64,000 nt of DNA. It comes from Herbiconiux sp. L3-i23. GTDB lineage: Bacteria > Actinomycetota > Actinomycetes > Actinomycetales > Microbacteriaceae. Below are positions 17,418 to 26,893 of the stretch, piece after piece. The notes below the pieces were generated by a model. The model was given only the letters and a program-made list of their open reading frames with translations, was not told the DNA's origin and ran no database searches. The first letter of the stretch is position 1. Each line of letters begins with the position of its first letter. Location: NCBI RefSeq assembly GCF_023734115.1, contig NZ_AP025737.1, forward strand, positions 248,001 to 312,000, read 5' to 3'. The position numbers and the translations under genes were made by a program.

Positions 17418-18832
17418 CCAAGGGATCCGCCGACTATCGGGACAGCGGACTTCAGTTCGCCCCCGACTTCGTGATCGGTTCGGCCACGGCGTCGTACCAG
17501 ATCGAGGGCGCCGCGAACGAGGACGGCCGCGGCCCGTCGATCTGGGACACCTACTCGCACACGCCGGGCAAGGTGTGGAACGGCGACACCGGCGACGTGG
17601 CCGACGACCACTACCACCGGTTCGAGCAGGACCTCGACATCATGAAGGACCTCGGGCTCGACTCGTACCGGTTCTCGATCGCGTGGCCGCGCATCCAGGC
17701 CACCGGCGTCGGGGCGGCCAACGAGAAGGGTCTCGCCTTCTACTCGAAGCTCGTCGACGGGCTGCTCGAGCGGGGCATCCGCCCGATCGCGACGCTGTAC
17801 CACTGGGATCTGCCCCAGGCGCTCGAAGACGAGGGCGGTTGGACCAACCGCGGCACCGCCTACCGCTTCGCCGAGTACACCGAGCACGCCGTGCGCGCGC
17901 TCGGCGACCGGGTGCACACCTGGACGACCCTCAACGAGCCGTGGTGCTCGGCCTACCTCGGCTACGGTTCCGGCGCCCACGCGCCCGGTCGCACCGACGG
18001 CGCTGCCGCGCTCACCGCGGTGCACCACCTCAACCTCGCGCACGGCCTCGCCATCCCGGTCATCCGCGAGACCGCGACGAACGATCCGCAGACCTCGGTG
18101 ACGCTGAACTTCCACGTCATCCGCGGCGACGACGAGACGACGCCCGAGGCGGCCCGCCGCATCGACGCGCTCGCCAATCGTGCGTTCACCGGTCCGATGC
18201 TGAAGGGCGCCTACCCGGCTGATCTGCTCGAGGACACGGCGTCGGTCACCGACTGGTCGTTCGTGCAGGACGGCGACGAGAAGCTCATCCACCAGCCGAT
18301 CGACATCCTCGGCGTCAATTACTACTCCACCGTCACGGTGAAGATGTGGGACGGCGTCTCGCCGCGCGAGAACGCCGACGGGCACAAGGACGTCGGCGGT
18401 TCGCCGTGGCCCGGCAGCCGCGACGTCGAGTTCCAGGTGCAGGCCGGGCCGTACACCGACATGGGCTGGAACATCGCGCCCGACGGTCTCGAGGAGCTGC
18501 TGCTGCACCTTCACGAGGAGTTCCCCGAGCAGGCGCTGATGATCACCGAGAACGGCGCCGCGTTCCCCGACACGGTCGAGGACGGTCGCGTGCACGACGT
18601 CGAGCGCACCGACTACTTGAACCGGCACTTCACGGCGGCGCACCGCGCGATCGAGAAGGGCGTCGACCTGCGCGGCTACACGGTGTGGTCACTGATGGAC
18701 AACTTCGAGTGGGGCTACGGCTACTCCAAGCGCTTCGGCATCGTCCGCGTCGACTACGACACCCAGGAGCGCACCCTGAAGGACAGCGCCCTCTGGCTGA
18801 AGAGCTTGATCGCCACCCGCACCCTCCCCTGA
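17411..18832 (+). CDS. GH1 beta-glucosidase
   Basis: A 473-residue family 1 glycosidase of standard length. The acid/base is E176 in TLNEPW and the nucleophile is E380 in ITENGA; the N-terminal [15 protein letters not shown] and the WSLMDNFEW motif near the end complete the fold. No signal peptide, so cytoplasmic. It probably removes beta-linked glucose (or galactose) from the imported oligosaccharide, complementing the alpha-xylosidase next door, as needed for xyloglucan fragments. ATG 17411 and GTG 17414 are adjacent candidate starts; the ATG has better spacing from AAGGGGAAGG. Overlap with the GH31 gene indicates translational coupling. It is the last gene of the operon, followed by a hairpin. 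Confidence 0.93.
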   Translation: MVTKGSADYRDSGLQFAPDFVIGSATASYQIEGAANEDGRGPSIWDTYSHTPGKVWNGDTGDVADDHYHRFEQDLDIMKDLGLDSYRFSIAWPRIQATGVGAANEKGLAFYSKLVDGLLERGIRPIATLYHWDLPQALEDEGGWTNRGTAYRFAEYTEHAVRALGDRVHTWTTLNEPWCSAYLGYGSGAHAPGRTDGAAALTAVHHLNLAHGLAIPVIRETATNDPQTSVTLNFHVIRGDDETTPEAARRIDALANRAFTGPMLKGAYPADLLEDTASVTDWSFVQDGDEKLIHQPIDILGVNYYSTVTVKMWDGVSPRENADGHKDVGGSPWPGSRDVEFQVQAGPYTDMGWNIAPDGLEELLLHLHEEFPEQALMITENGAAFPDTVEDGRVHDVERTDYLNRHFTAAHRAIEKGVDLRGYTVWSLMDNFEWGYGYSKRFGIVRVDYDTQERTLKDSALWLKSLIATRTLP

Positions 18833-18851
18833 GATCCGATATTGCGGGCAT

Positions 18852-18894
18852 GAACGCACGTTCCGGCGGGCACACAAGCCCGGAACGTGCGTTC
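18852..18894. terminator. 15-bp-stem hairpin after the GH1 gene
   Basis: GAACGCACGTTCCGG (18852-18866) pairs with CCGGAACGTGCGTTC (18880-18894) over a 13-base loop. It shares its stem core with hairpins at 7817 and 19287 and lies just beyond the stop codon of the oligosaccharide operon. Confidence 0.6.
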
Positions 18895-18966
18895 TCGCTC
18901 CTGGTGCTTGAGGAGGGCCGCCAGGCCCGTCCGGAATGACTCGAGTTGCCGGTACACACAGCGACG

Positions 18967-19192
18967 AACCCACCAGTCGTCGCTTCGCGTGGGCCGCTTC
19001 GCGGCTTCCTCAGCGACCAGCGATATCTGGTCGCTGAGAAGGGCCGTCAGGCCCGTCGCTAAGTGCCATGGGTCGCAGGGTCCACAGACTGGCAACCCAC
19101 TAGTCGTCGCTTCGCGTGGGCCGCTTCGCGGCTTCCTCAGCGACCAGCGATATCTGGTCATTGAGGAGGGCCGCCAGGCCCGTCGCGGAATG
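18967..19192. repeat. Two copies of a roughly 97-bp intergenic repeat
   Basis: The stretch starting AACCCACCAGTCGTCGCTTC at 18967 recurs almost unchanged at 19094, 127 bases later, running through GCGATATCTGGTC and ending near GGCCC-GTCGC. Degenerate pieces occur on either side (around 18907 and 19229). Each copy contains GGGCC-GCCA-GGCCC or a variant, which also appears at 33989-34005. Confidence 0.7.
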
Positions 19193-19286
19193 ACGCGAGC
19201 GGCAGAATCCGCACACCGACGACCCGGCAACCTGTCGCTCGCGAGGGTCGCTTAGTGGCTTCCTCAGCCACCAGATGTCACGCGAA

Positions 19287-19327
19287 AACGCACGTTCCGG
19301 GCGACATGCCGCGCCGGAACGTGCGTT
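19287..19327. terminator. 14-bp-stem hairpin after the ribose-type permease gene
   Basis: AACGCACGTTCCGG (19287-19300) pairs with CCGGAACGTGCGTT (19314-19327). It lies just downstream of the stop codon of the minus-strand permease and mirrors the hairpin at 18852. Confidence 0.6.
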
Positions 19328-19346
19328 CATGCCCGCAATATCGGAT

Positions 19347-20423
19347 TCAGCGGCGGGAGGAGCGTTCGGCGAAGCGGCGCTGGAGGAGGACCGCGATCAC
19401 GATGATCACGCCCTTGACGACCGCCTGCACCGAGGTGTTCAGGTTGTTGAGCGTGAAGATGTTCGTCAGCACCGCGAAGATCAGCACACCGAAGACGGTG
19501 CCGACGATGGTGCCGCGACCGCCGACGAGCAGCGTGCCGCCGACGACGATCGCCGCGATGACGTCGAGCTCGTACAGCGTGCCGTGCGTCGACGTGCCCA
19601 CCGTGGTGCGCGCCATCATCATGACCGCGCCGATGCCGGCGGTGAGACCCGCGAGCACGTAGAGGTACATGGTGTGGCGCTTCACCTTGATACCGGCGAG
19701 ACGGGCGGCCTCGAGGTTTCCACCGATCGCGATCGTGCGACGACCGAAGGTGGTGCGGTTGAGCAGCACCCAGCCGGCGATCGCGACGATGAGGAAGATC
19801 CAGATCAGCGGGGAGACGCCGAGGAAGTCGCCGCGGAAGAAGCTCAGGAAACCCTGGTCGCGCACGATCTGGGTCGACCGGTTGGCGAAGATCTCGGCGA
19901 GCCCGCGCGCCGCGACCAGCATCGACAGCGTCGCGATGAACGCCACCACGTTGCCGTAGGCGATCACGACGCCGTTGATGAGGCCGGCGACGGCTCCGAC
20001 GGCGAGGGCGATGAGCACCATGACGAGCCACGACGACTGACCCGCGAACGTTTGCACCGCCGAGAGGGTCGGGATGACGGTCGCGAGGCCGAGTACCGAT
20101 CCGACCGACAGATCGATGCCGCCCGCGATGATGACGAACGTGACGCCGATGCTCAGCACCCCGGTCACCGAGGCGAACCGGATGATCGTCATGAAGTTCT
20201 CGACGTCGGTGAAGCGCGGGCCCGCGCTGATCGCGCCGACGATGCACAGGGCGATCAGGGCGATGACGAGGCCGAGGTTGCGTCCGGCCGCGCCGCCCAG
20301 GATGCGCCCGAACGCCGACTTCGCGCCGCCCCGCGGATTACCGCCGACCGGCGGCTGACCTCCGACGCTCGGGTCGGTGATCTGACCGACGGATACGCCT
20401 GCTCCGTTGCTGGCGTCGCTCAT
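19347..20423 (-). CDS. Ribose/sugar ABC importer permease (RbsC-type)
   Basis: A 358-residue permease of the CUT2 class (BPD_transp_2 fold) with about ten membrane segments after a glycine-rich cytoplasmic N-terminus of some 45 residues. Family marks are VIIAGGIDLSVGSVLGL and, late, VGGTLLVGGRGTIVGTVFG. It works with the tandem ATPase encoded just upstream and a periplasmic-type binding lipoprotein. The ATG overlaps the ATPase stop (ATGA), fixing the start and indicating coupled translation. Specificity is not evident; the neighbouring dehydrogenase and isomerase suggest a polyol, inositol-like or unusual sugar substrate. Confidence 0.92.
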   Translation of the reverse strand: MSDASNGAGVSVGQITDPSVGGQPPVGGNPRGGAKSAFGRILGGAAGRNLGLVIALIALCIVGAISAGPRFTDVENFMTIIRFASVTGVLSIGVTFVIIAGGIDLSVGSVLGLATVIPTLSAVQTFAGQSSWLVMVLIALAVGAVAGLINGVVIAYGNVVAFIATLSMLVAARGLAEIFANRSTQIVRDQGFLSFFRGDFLGVSPLIWIFLIVAIAGWVLLNRTTFGRRTIAIGGNLEAARLAGIKVKRHTMYLYVLAGLTAGIGAVMMMARTTVGTSTHGTLYELDVIAAIVVGGTLLVGGRGTIVGTVFGVLIFAVLTNIFTLNNLNTSVQAVVKGVIIVIAVLLQRRFAERSSRR

Positions 20424-21940
20424 GCTGCTGTTCCTTCCATGACGAGATCGAGCACGCGGTGCTCGTCGATGTCCTTCGCGGGTCCTTCGTGCACGACCCG
20501 GCCTTCTGCGATGACGAGCACCCGGTCCGAGAGGCCGAGCACCTCTTCGATCTCGCTCGAGACGACCACGATGGCGGCGCCCTCGGCGGCGAGTCGGGCG
20601 ATGAGCGCGTAGATCTCGGCGCGGGCTCCGACGTCGACGCCGCGCGTCGGCTCGTCGAGCAGCAGGACCTTGGTGTCGTGCAGGAGCCAACGGCCGAGCA
20701 GGATCTTCTGCTGATTGCCGCCCGACAGCGTGCGCGTGGCGCGCTCGGGGTCGGCGGGGCGCAGTTCGAGTGCGTCGATCTGCTCCGAGGCGGCCCGGAT
20801 CTCGGCGCGCTCACGGAGGAACCCGCCCCGGGCGAAGCGGGCGAACGTCGACAGCGTCACGTTGCGGTAGATCGGCTCGTCGAGGATCAGCCCTTGCGAC
20901 TTGCGCTCCTCGGGCGACAGCCCGATGCCGGCATCGACCGCGCCGGGGACGGAGCCGCGCCCGAGCGGGCGGCCGCCGACGGTGACGGAGCCGCTCGTCG
21001 CCTTGCGCGCGCCGTACACGGTCTCGAGGATCTCGGATCGGCCCGACCCGACGAGCCCGGCGAGCCCCACGACCTCGCCCGCTCTCACCGAGAAGCTCAC
21101 ACCCTCGAACCAGCCGCGGAGCCCCAGGTCGTCGACTCGGAGCAGCTCTTCGGCACCCGGTCGGGGCGCCGGACGAGGCGGGAAGACGTTCGCGATGGCG
21201 CGGCCCGTCATGAGCGTGATCAGGTCGGCGGTGGGAGTGTCGGCCACAGCGAGACCCGACGCCGTCGTCGCCCCGTCCTTGATTACCGTGATGCGGTCGC
21301 CGATGCGGCGGATCTCTTCGAGGCGGTGGGAGATGTAGATCACCGCGATGCCCGAGGCGGTGAGGTCGCGGACCACCCGGAACAGGTTGTCGACCTCTTC
21401 GGAGTCGAGCACGGCGGAGGGCTCGTCCATGATGATCAGCCGGATGTCGTGCGAGAGCGCGCGGGCCATGCTCACGATCTGCTTCTCGGCGGCCGAGAGC
21501 GTGCCGACCTCGCGGGTGGGGGAGAGGTCGGGGTGGCCCAGCCGACGCAGCAGCTCCCGCACCCGGTTGTTCGCGTCGCGACTCTTCAGGAAGCCGACCG
21601 TCGCGAGCTCGTGACCGAGGTAGACGTTCTCGGTGATGCTGAGGCCGTCGACGACGTCGAGCTCCTGGTACATCGTCGCGATGCCGAGCCCGAGCGCAGC
21701 GACGGGGGAGCCGATCGCGGCCGGCTCACCGTTCCAGACGATCTCGCCCTCGTCGGGCTGATAGGCCCCCGCGAGGATCTTGATGAGGGTCGACTTGCCC
21801 GCGCCGTTCTGGCCGAGCACGCAGTGCACCTCGCCGGGCAGGACGTCGAGATGGACGCTTCGCAGGGCCTGAACGCCCGCGAAGCTCTTGCTCAAGCCGC
21901 TGACGGCGAGCAGAGGTTCCGCATAATCACCATTGATCAC
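20420..21940 (-). CDS. Sugar ABC importer ATP-binding protein with two ABC domains (RbsA-type)
   Basis: A 506-residue tandem ATPase of the CUT2 class. The first domain has Walker A GQNGAGKST (residues 43-51), signature LSAAEKQIV and Walker B LIIMDEPSAVL. The second has the degenerate Walker A GLVGSGRSE typical of RbsA/XylG, with signature LSGGNQQKI and LLLDEPTRGVD. It energises the permease encoded next, with which it overlaps by four bases. The start is the GTG at 21940. It is divergent from the binding-protein gene, with a 246-base shared regulatory region between. Confidence 0.93.
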   Translation of the reverse strand: MINGDYAEPLLAVSGLSKSFAGVQALRSVHLDVLPGEVHCVLGQNGAGKSTLIKILAGAYQPDEGEIVWNGEPAAIGSPVAALGLGIATMYQELDVVDGLSITENVYLGHELATVGFLKSRDANNRVRELLRRLGHPDLSPTREVGTLSAAEKQIVSMARALSHDIRLIIMDEPSAVLDSEEVDNLFRVVRDLTASGIAVIYISHRLEEIRRIGDRITVIKDGATTASGLAVADTPTADLITLMTGRAIANVFPPRPAPRPGAEELLRVDDLGLRGWFEGVSFSVRAGEVVGLAGLVGSGRSEILETVYGARKATSGSVTVGGRPLGRGSVPGAVDAGIGLSPEERKSQGLILDEPIYRNVTLSTFARFARGGFLRERAEIRAASEQIDALELRPADPERATRTLSGGNQQKILLGRWLLHDTKVLLLDEPTRGVDVGARAEIYALIARLAAEGAAIVVVSSEIEEVLGLSDRVLVIAEGRVVHEGPAKDIDEHRVLDLVMEGTAA

Positions 21941-22033
21941 GCAGGCAACCTAACAGAGCCTTTGTTGCCGGTCCAGAGAAAACGGTGGCTCGGATCGATC
22001 GAGGTCGAATGGGGGCGCGACCACCCGATTCCG

Positions 22034-22048
22034 TTGTCAAATCGACAC
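22034..22048. promoter_or_regulatory. Possible ROK half-site pair in the divergent promoter region
   Basis: TTGTCAAATCGACA contains the inverted pair TGTC-N5-GACA, resembling the TTGTC/GACAA elements near the other ROK-associated promoters. It lies between the divergent rbsA-like and binding-protein genes. A TATGTT -10-like box follows on the plus strand near 22073. Weak evidence. Confidence 0.25.
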
Positions 22049-22186
22049 CTTGCGCCGCAGGACGCATCTGTTATGTTGCCTGAAACGTCAATGAGGACGT
22101 GCTCGGCAACGACGACCAAAGACGGTCGCCGCGTACCCCCTCGTGCGACGGGAACACTGCAGTTCACATACCTAGGAGGACGCATC

Positions 22187-23233
22187 ATGCTGACACCACG
22201 TTCGACGCGGAGGCGGCTCGTCGCTGCTTCCGGTACGGCGCTGGTCGTTGCAGCCCTGATCACGGGCTGCACCTCGGGCGGCGGCGACACAGCCACCAAC
22301 ACCGCCCCCGCCAACAACACCGAGAACGAGGAGACCGGCGAGAACATCCGCATCGGTTTCTCGGGTCCCGCCGCCGACCACGGCTGGCTGGGCGCCATCA
22401 ACTCGGCGGCCATCGCCGAAGCGGAGAAGTACCCGGACGTCGAGCTCATCGTCGCCGAGGGCACGAACGACGCCAACCTGCAGATCAGCCAGGTCGAGAC
22501 CTTCATCAACGACGGTGTCGACGCGATCGTGCTGCTGCCGACCGACGGCGCCGCCCTCACCGATGTCGCGATCTCGGCGATGGAGGCCGGTATCCCGGTC
22601 ATCAACGTCGACCGCGAGTTCTCGAGCACCTTCGCCGCCCGCGTCACCGTCCTCGGCGACAACTACGGCATGGGTGTCAGCGCCGGCACCTACATCTGCG
22701 AGCAGCTGGGCGACAACCCCGACGCGGTGATCGCCGAGATCGCGGGCATCGACTCGCTGCCGCTGACGCAGGACCGCAGCCGCGGCTTCGCCGACGCGCT
22801 CGACGACTGCGGCCTCGAGGTCAGTAACCGCGTCGCCGCGGACTTCACCGTCCAGGGCGGCGAGGCCGCGACCTCGCAGCTGTTGCAGGCGGCCCCGCAG
22901 ATCGACGCCATCTGGAACCACGACGACGACCAGGGCATCGGCGTGCTCGCCGCGATCGACGCCGCCGGCCGTGACGAGTTCTTCATGGTGGGTGGCGCCG
23001 GCTCCGCGAACGCGATGCGGTCGATCGAAGCGGGTGACAGCGTGCTCCAGGCGACGGTCATCTACCCGTCGACGCAGGCCGCCGACGGCATCCGCCTCGC
23101 TCGTCTCGTCGCGCAGAACAAGTCGATGGGCGACCTCGTCGAGGTCGAGGTCCCGTCGCGGATCGTGCTGAACGCACCGGTCGTGACCGCCGACAACGTC
23201 GAGCAGTACCTGCCGACCGCGTTCGAGTCCTGA
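22187..23233 (+). CDS. Substrate-binding lipoprotein of the ribose-type ABC importer
   Basis: A 348-residue periplasmic-binding-protein-like (type 1) lipoprotein of the RbsB class. The lipobox is LITGC with the lipidated cysteine at residue 28, followed by an Asn/Thr-rich linker. The mature domain starts NIRIGFSGPAADHGWLGAI, has the hinge pattern VDAIVLLPTDGAALTDVA and INVDREF, and WNHDDDQGIGVLAAI near the second lobe. A strong TAGGAGGA precedes the ATG. It is read opposite to the permease and ATPase genes, yet they clearly form one transporter. A hairpin follows, then dehydrogenase and isomerase genes. Confidence 0.92.
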   Translation: MLTPRSTRRRLVAASGTALVVAALITGCTSGGGDTATNTAPANNTENEETGENIRIGFSGPAADHGWLGAINSAAIAEAEKYPDVELIVAEGTNDANLQISQVETFINDGVDAIVLLPTDGAALTDVAISAMEAGIPVINVDREFSSTFAARVTVLGDNYGMGVSAGTYICEQLGDNPDAVIAEIAGIDSLPLTQDRSRGFADALDDCGLEVSNRVAADFTVQGGEAATSQLLQAAPQIDAIWNHDDDQGIGVLAAIDAAGRDEFFMVGGAGSANAMRSIEAGDSVLQATVIYPSTQAADGIRLARLVAQNKSMGDLVEVEVPSRIVLNAPVVTADNVEQYLPTAFES

Positions 23234-23240
23234 TCGAACC

Positions 23241-23271
23241 AGGGCGGGCGTCCACCTCGGGCGCCCGCCCT
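23241..23271 (+). terminator. GC-rich hairpin after the binding-protein gene
   Basis: AGGGCGGGCG (23241-23250) pairs with CGCCCGCCCT (23262-23271). It sits between the binding-protein gene and the dehydrogenase gene and probably attenuates read-through, as at 13044. Confidence 0.6.
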
Positions 23272-23298
23272 TCCACACACCAGTAGTAAGGAGAGAGC

Positions 23299-24474
23299 AT
23301 GGCAGCGACGGCACCGCTCCGGGTGGCGATGATCGGACACGGCTTCATGGGGGCCGCGCACTCGCAGGGGTGGCGCGTCGCGCCGCGATTCTTCGACCTG
23401 CCGCTCGATCCCACCATGGCGCTCCTCGTCGGACGCGACGCGTCGGCCGCTGCCGCCGCCGCCGAGCGATGGGGGTGGCAGGAGTCCGCCGACGACTGGC
23501 GCGCGGTCATCGAACGCGACGACATCGACCTGATCGACATCGTCACCCCGGGCGACTCGCACGCCGAGATCGCGATCGCGGCGCTCGCCGCCGGCAAGCA
23601 CGTCCTCTGCGAGAAGCCGCTCGCCAACACCGTCGAGGAGGCGGTCGCCATGGCGGACGCCGCCGCGACCGCCGCCGAACGGGGCATCGCCGCGATGGTC
23701 GGCTTCACGTACCGCCGGGTTCCCGCCGTCACCTACGCCCGCGACCTCGTCGCCGAGGGACGGCTGGGCGAGATCCGGCAGGTCAGAGCCGCCTACCTCC
23801 AGGATTGGCTCTCCGACGCGGAAGCCCCCCTGACGTGGCGGCTCGACAAGGACCGCGCCGGGTCCGGCGCCCTCGGCGACATCGGTGCGCACGCCGTCGA
23901 CATGGCGCAGTTCATCACCGGGCTCTCGCTGGAGAGCGTCTCCGGAGTGATGGAGACCCTCGTCGCCGAGCGCCCGCGGATGGCGTCGTCCGTCGGTCTC
24001 AGCGGCACCGCGTCGAGCGAACGCGGACCCGTCACCGTCGACGACCTCGCCCTCTTCACCGGACGGTTCGAGTCGGGCGCGCTCGGGTCGTTCGAGGCCA
24101 GCCGATTCGCCACTGGACGCAAGAACGCCCTGCGCATCGAGATCGCCGGTTCGCTCGGAGCGCTGAGCTTCGACCTCGAGGCCATGAACGAGCTGCAGTT
24201 CTTCGACGCCACCGCGCCGGCCGAGCTGCAGGGCTTCACCCGCATCATCGTCACCGAGCCCGGCCACCCCTACACCGGGTCGTGGTGGCCCGCGGGCCAC
24301 ATGCTGGGCTACGAGCACGGCTTCTCGCACCAGGTGAAGGACCTCGTCGACGCCATCGCCGGCGGAACGCAGCCGACTCCGTCCTTCGCCGACGGCCTCC
24401 AGGTGCAGCGGGTGCTCGATGCGGTCGAGCGCAGCTCCGACTCCGGGAGCGCCTGGACCCCGGTCGGCTCCTGA
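23299..24474 (+). CDS. Gfo/Idh/MocA-family oxidoreductase
   Basis: A 391-residue NAD(P)-dependent dehydrogenase acting on sugars or inositols. The N-terminal Rossmann fold has GHGFMGAAH (from residue 13) and the family catalytic-lysine motif CEKPLANT; the C-terminal alpha/beta domain carries [13 protein letters not shown] with the conserved Asp and His. AGGAGAG precedes the ATG. The pairing with a TIM-barrel isomerase/epimerase and a CUT2 transporter is typical of pathways that oxidise a sugar or cyclitol to a keto form and rearrange it. The actual substrate is unknown. Confidence 0.92.
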   Translation: MAATAPLRVAMIGHGFMGAAHSQGWRVAPRFFDLPLDPTMALLVGRDASAAAAAAERWGWQESADDWRAVIERDDIDLIDIVTPGDSHAEIAIAALAAGKHVLCEKPLANTVEEAVAMADAAATAAERGIAAMVGFTYRRVPAVTYARDLVAEGRLGEIRQVRAAYLQDWLSDAEAPLTWRLDKDRAGSGALGDIGAHAVDMAQFITGLSLESVSGVMETLVAERPRMASSVGLSGTASSERGPVTVDDLALFTGRFESGALGSFEASRFATGRKNALRIEIAGSLGALSFDLEAMNELQFFDATAPAELQGFTRIIVTEPGHPYTGSWWPAGHMLGYEHGFSHQVKDLVDAIAGGTQPTPSFADGLQVQRVLDAVERSSDSGSAWTPVGS

Positions 24475-24532
24475 CCGCCGCCCCACCTGCGTTCCCTGCG
24501 ACACGACGAAACCCCTCGAAAAGGAGACGGAC

Positions 24533-25534
24533 ATGACGAGACCGATCACGCTCTTCACCGGCCAGTGGGCCGACCTGCCCTTCGAGGAGGTGGCGCGACT
24601 CGCGGGGGAGTGGGGCTTCGACGGCCTCGAGATCGCCTGCTGGGGCGATCACCTCGATCCCAACCGCGGAGCGACCGACGACGACTACATCGCCGACCGC
24701 CTCGAGATCCTCCGCAAGAACAACCTCGAAGTGTTCACGATCGCGAACCACCTCAAGGGTCAGGCCGTCTGCGACGACCCGATCGACGCGCGCCACCGCG
24801 GCATCCTTCCCGACTCGGTGTGGGGCGACGGCGACCCCGAGGGTGTGCGCGCCCGCGCTGCCGAGGAGCTGAAGAACACCGCCCGCACGGCGGCCCGCCT
24901 CGGCGCGAAGACCGTCACCGGGTTCACCGGATCGTCGGTCTGGAAGTACGTCGCCATGTTCCCGCCGGTCGCCGAGGAGCTCGTCGACGCCGGATACACG
25001 GACTTCGCCGACCGGTGGAACCCGATCCTCGACGTCTTCGACGAGGTCGGGGTGCGCTTCGCGAGCGAGACGCACCCGAGCGAGATCCACTACGACTACT
25101 GGACGACCAAGGCGGCTCTCGACGCGGTCGAGCACCGCGAGGCGTTCGGCATCAACTGGGATCCCAGCCACTTCGTCTGGCAGGACCTCGACCCCACCAT
25201 GTACCTGTGGGACTTCAAGGACCGCATCTACCACGTGCACTGCAAGGACACGAAGAAGCGTCTGAACGGCCGCAACGGTCGGCTCGGCTCGCATCTGGCG
25301 TGGGCGGACCCGCGTCGCGGATGGGACTTCATCTCGACCGGTCACGGCGACGTGCCGTGGGAGGACTGCTTCCGGATGCTGAACGCCATCGGCTACGAGG
25401 GTCCGCTGTCGGTCGAATGGGAGGACGCGGGCATGGACCGCCTCGTGGGAGCGCCCGAAGCGCTCGAGTTCGTGCGCAAGTTCGGCTTCGACGCACCGTC
25501 CGCCGCGTTCGACGCGGCCTTCAGCACCCGGTAG
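24533..25534 (+). CDS. Sugar phosphate isomerase/epimerase (xylose-isomerase-like TIM barrel)
   Basis: A 333-residue protein of the AP-endonuclease-2-like TIM-barrel family. Candidate metal ligands are visible: the Glu in FASETHPSE, the Asp and His in [10 protein letters not shown], the His in YHVHCKDTK and the Glu in [17 protein letters not shown] precedes the ATG. It follows the Gfo/Idh/MocA gene by 58 bases in one operon. Members of this family in similar clusters convert keto-sugars or inositol derivatives. No closer functional call is justified. Confidence 0.9.
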   Translation: MTRPITLFTGQWADLPFEEVARLAGEWGFDGLEIACWGDHLDPNRGATDDDYIADRLEILRKNNLEVFTIANHLKGQAVCDDPIDARHRGILPDSVWGDGDPEGVRARAAEELKNTARTAARLGAKTVTGFTGSSVWKYVAMFPPVAEELVDAGYTDFADRWNPILDVFDEVGVRFASETHPSEIHYDYWTTKAALDAVEHREAFGINWDPSHFVWQDLDPTMYLWDFKDRIYHVHCKDTKKRLNGRNGRLGSHLAWADPRRGWDFISTGHGDVPWEDCFRMLNAIGYEGPLSVEWEDAGMDRLVGAPEALEFVRKFGFDAPSAAFDAAFSTR

Positions 25535-25610
25535 CCGGTCGACAGGTGAACCGCCGCCTCGGTCGGTGCGACGACAGCCGCACCGACCGGCGCGGTCGAA
25601 GGGAGCGGCC

Positions 25611-26861
25611 GTGAGGATCTCCGCCGCAGACGCGGCCGGAACCGGGGGAGCGCCGACGTCGCTCGGCAGCAACCTCGAGAACGTCCGGCAGCACAACCTG
25701 TCGACGGTGCTCTCGCTCGTGCACGCGAACGGAGCGATGTCGAGGGCTCAGCTCACCCGCGCCACCGGGCTCAACCGATCGACCGTCGCGGATCTCTCCG
25801 CCGAGCTCGTCGGACTCGGCCTCGCCGTCGAGTCCGAGCCCGTCGGATCGCAGATCGGCCGCCCGAGTCCGGTGGTGGAGCCGTCGCGGGGCTCTGTCGT
25901 CATCTCGGTGAACCCCGACCTCGACGCCGTCGAGATCGGCGTCATCGGTCTCGGCGGCGACGTCCAGCGCCGGGTCACCTACCGCACCACGCGGATCCCC
26001 AGCGCGCTCGAGGTGGTCAACGTCGTCTCGGCCGTCGTGGCCGGGATGCGGGACGATCTCGAATCGGCGGGCCGGATCGTGGGTGTCGGGCTCGCCGTTC
26101 CGGGCATCGTGCGCACCTCCGACGGTCTCGTCGTCGACGCTCCTCATCTCGGCTGGGTCGGCGAGCCGCTGTCGACCCTGATCGGAGACGCGCTCGGCCT
26201 GCCGGTCTTCGCGGCGAACGATGCGCAGGTGGGCGCGTCGGCTCAGTGGGTGTTCGGTGCGGGACGGAACTCGGCGCACATGGCCTACCTCTACGGCGGC
26301 GCCAGCGGCATCGGCGGCGGTCTCGTCGCCGAAGGACGCTTGATCACGGGAACGAGCGGCTTCGCGGGTCAGATCGGTCACATGCTGGTCGACAGTGCCG
26401 GCTCGCGCTGCGACTGCGGTGCCATCGGCTGCCTCGAAGCGCAGGTCACCCGACGCGACCTGCTGGAAGCGGCAGGGGTCGTCGCGGGGGACCCGGTCGG
26501 GCTGGAGGCGGCGCTTCGGACCCGCCTCGCCGCCGGCGACACCCGCCTCACGGCGCTGATCGACCGTCAGATCCGGTTGCTGGGCGTCGCTCTGAAGAAC
26601 ATCGTCAACCTGCTGAACCCCGGGGTGATCGTGTTGGGCGGCTTCCTCGGCGTCCTGCTCGACGTCGCCGCCACCGCGCTTCCCGATCGGGTCGCGGCCT
26701 TGGCGATCCGCGGTCCTCGCGAGGACGTGATGATCCGCCGCGCCGACCTCGGCGCCGACCTGCTGCACGTCGGTGCCGCGGAACTGGTCTTCCGCGAGCT
26801 GCTGCGCGATCCGGCCGGCTACGTCGCGGCCCTCCGCCCGGGCGGCCGGGCCGTCGGGTGA
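25611..26861 (+). CDS. ROK-family transcriptional regulator
   Basis: A 416-residue ROK regulator with N-terminal winged helix (NLSTVLSLVHANGAMSRAQL, then ATGLNRSTVADLS) and actin-like domain with NDAQVGASAQW and the full zinc motif CDCGAIGC following GQIGH. It closely parallels the xylose regulator at 9204 in its first 60 residues (both have HNLSTVL/NLSTVLELV and the RST helix). GTG 25611 is chosen because GAAGGGAG stands six bases upstream. It lies at the end of the ribose-type sugar cluster and is its likely regulator. Confidence 0.88.
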   Translation: MRISAADAAGTGGAPTSLGSNLENVRQHNLSTVLSLVHANGAMSRAQLTRATGLNRSTVADLSAELVGLGLAVESEPVGSQIGRPSPVVEPSRGSVVISVNPDLDAVEIGVIGLGGDVQRRVTYRTTRIPSALEVVNVVSAVVAGMRDDLESAGRIVGVGLAVPGIVRTSDGLVVDAPHLGWVGEPLSTLIGDALGLPVFAANDAQVGASAQWVFGAGRNSAHMAYLYGGASGIGGGLVAEGRLITGTSGFAGQIGHMLVDSAGSRCDCGAIGCLEAQVTRRDLLEAAGVVAGDPVGLEAALRTRLAAGDTRLTALIDRQIRLLGVALKNIVNLLNPGVIVLGGFLGVLLDVAATALPDRVAALAIRGPREDVMIRRADLGADLLHVGAAELVFRELLRDPAGYVAALRPGGRAVG

Positions 26862-26893
26862 CGGTCGGCAGCGGCGGTTAGGCTCGATCCGCG

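Larger units (their letters stand above)
18834..19346. repeat. Gene-free block bounded by a 33-bp perfect inverted repeat
   Basis: No gene lies here. The ends are a perfect 33-base inverted repeat: 18834-18866 (beginning ATCCGATATTGCGGGCATGA) is the exact reverse complement of 19314-19346. Each end carries one strand of a hairpin described separately. Between them are two long tandem-like copies of another repeat and several short GGGCC-GCCA-GGCCC hairpins. The block separates convergent operons, so it works at least as a terminator region. It could also be a small non-autonomous mobile element. Confidence 0.6.

Noticed and set aside
18834-19346. CRISPR array
   Set aside because: The repeats are few, long, unevenly spaced and palindromic at different scales, with no uniform spacers and no cas genes nearby.
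18834-19346. Insertion sequence bounded by the 33-bp inverted repeat
   Set aside because: No transposase frame of any size lies between the arms and no flanking target duplication is visible. A non-autonomous element cannot be excluded, so it is listed as a repeat only.
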